Assembly: GCF_000711725.1 (NCBI RefSeq)
Contig: NZ_JONP01000022.1
Span: forward strand, 1-64,000
Direction of reading: 5' to 3'
DNA from: Roseomonas aerilata DSM 19363
GTDB lineage: Bacteria > Pseudomonadota > Alphaproteobacteria > Acetobacterales > Acetobacteraceae
Length of the DNA: 64,000 bases
The notes under the pieces are model-generated. The model did not search any database. It was not told the DNA's origin and saw nothing but the letters and a program-made list of their open reading frames with translations. Of this stretch, positions 63,421-64,000 are shown one piece after another. Every line of letters begins with the position of its first letter. The first letter of the stretch is position 1. The translations under genes and the position numbers were made by a program.

Positions 63421-64000
63421 TCAGCTCACGCCATTTCCCTTCAGGAACTCCAGCATCAGCCGCCACCCCGCCTCCGCCGCGTCCTTGCGGTAGCTCGGCC
63501 GGTAATCCGCATGGAAGCCGTGCGGCGCGCCGGGGTAGATCACGAGGGTGAAGCGCTTCCCGGCCTCCCGCATGCGCGTCTCCATCTGGCGAAGGCTGTC
63601 CACGGGGATGCCCGTGTCCGCCTCGCCGTAGAGGCCAAGGATGGGACACTTGATGTCGGCGGCCATGTCGAGGGGCACGCGCGGCGTCAGGGCGCTGGCC
63701 TGCCCCGCCACGGGGCCGTACCAGGCGACGCCCGCCTTCAGCCGCGGGTTCTGCGCCGAGTAGGCCCAGACGTTCCGCCCGCCCCGGCAGAAGCCGATGA
63801 TCGCCACCTTCTCCGCGCTGCCGCCGTCCTGTCCGGCCCAGGCGAGGGTGGCGTCGAGGTCGCGGAACAGCTCGTCGTCCGGCTTGCGGCCGGCGATGGC
63901 CGCGGCGGCGCCCACATCGGGGGCCGCGGCCGCGTCGCCCTGGCGCACGTAGTAGTCGGGCGCCACGGCCAGGTAGCCTTCCCGCGCGAGGCGGCGGCAG
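63421..64000 (-). CDS. Dienelactone hydrolase family protein, C-terminal part (cut by window edge)
   Basis: The reading frame is open to the right edge, giving 192 C-terminal residues; the N terminus is outside. It opens CRRLAREGYLAVAPDYYVRQG and has the alpha/beta-hydrolase catalytic set: Cys in IIGFCRGGRN, Asp in YGEADTGIP and His in GAPHGFHADYR, as in dienelactone hydrolases. The usual substrates are cyclic lactones from aromatic degradation, but many family members have other roles. The GTG at 63966 is internal to the domain and not the true start. Confidence 0.88.
   Translation of the reverse strand, partial: CRRLAREGYLAVAPDYYVRQGDAAAAPDVGAAAAIAGRKPDDELFRDLDATLAWAGQDGGSAEKVAIIGFCRGGRNVWAYSAQNPRLKAGVAWYGPVAGQASALTPRVPLDMAADIKCPILGLYGEADTGIPVDSLRQMETRMREAGKRFTLVIYPGAPHGFHADYRPSYRKDAAEAGWRLMLEFLKGNGVS

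Overview
The window is GC-rich chromosomal DNA from an alphaproteobacterium, most likely an Acetobacteraceae member near Roseomonas. This rests on gene content and order (an alphaproteobacterial ctaC-ctaD-ctaB-ctaG-ctaE-surf1 cluster, sdhCDAB, MbfA, DUF1489, Bug-type receptors, glyQ/glyS with ppdK), strong G/C preference at third codon positions, and AGGAG-type ribosome sites. No sequence search was run. I see no rRNA, tRNA, insertion sequence, prophage or CRISPR array, so the stretch is mostly core genome with a few accessory loci.

Layout. 1-4.9 kb: an exported protein cut by the window edge, a lipoprotein, and a two-gene glycan locus (GT25 glycosyltransferase with an FkbM-like tail, then a sugar methyltransferase-HAD fusion). 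4.9-14.2 kb: O-acetylhomoserine sulfhydrylase, an orphan Bug receptor, a Vgb-like propeller, an MBL hydrolase with a small Cys-rich exported protein, an MFS carrier, an orphan ABC receptor and a fatty acyl-CoA ligase. 14.4-16.8 kb: an RlpA-like fragment and a stress-type group (DUF4142, two DUF892 ferritin-like proteins). 16.9-20.8 kb: M20 amidohydrolase, threonine-synthase-like enzyme, DctA. 21.1-28.6 kb: TRIC channel, MFS, LysR, DUF2076, CoA-binding protein, GH17 membrane protein, a third DUF892 protein, DUF167 and a small membrane protein. 28.7-39.6 kb: S49 peptidase, glyQ-glyS, ppdK, xthA, FAH-family enzyme, C26 amidotransferase, LolA. 39.7-48.8 kb: a GT-A-like protein, an ArsR repressor, the cytochrome oxidase cluster and an M32 carboxypeptidase. 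48.8-54.4 kb: DUF2272, MbfA, and an lpxK-waaA-acyltransferase-DUF1489 outer-membrane group. 54.5-64 kb: a chemoreceptor, an aspartate-semialdehyde-dehydrogenase-like protein without its catalytic residues, sdhCDAB, a BaiN-type flavoprotein and a dienelactone hydrolase cut by the right edge.

Functional themes are aerobic respiration (heme-copper oxidase with its heme O synthase, copper chaperone and SURF1, plus succinate dehydrogenase), cell-envelope building (lipid A kinase, Kdo transferase, LolA, glycan-modifying enzymes) and uptake of organic acids (DctA, Bug, ABC receptor, two MFS).

The strongest unexplained signals are: (1) a four-copy dispersed intergenic repeat of about 240 bp with several hairpins, always in the same orientation relative to the gene that ends just before it; (2) a structured candidate small RNA with an intrinsic terminator on the minus strand near 37.8 kb; (3) the ASD-like protein with Cys to Ser and His to Gln changes beside sdhC; (4) the two-gene glycan locus with unusual domain fusions.
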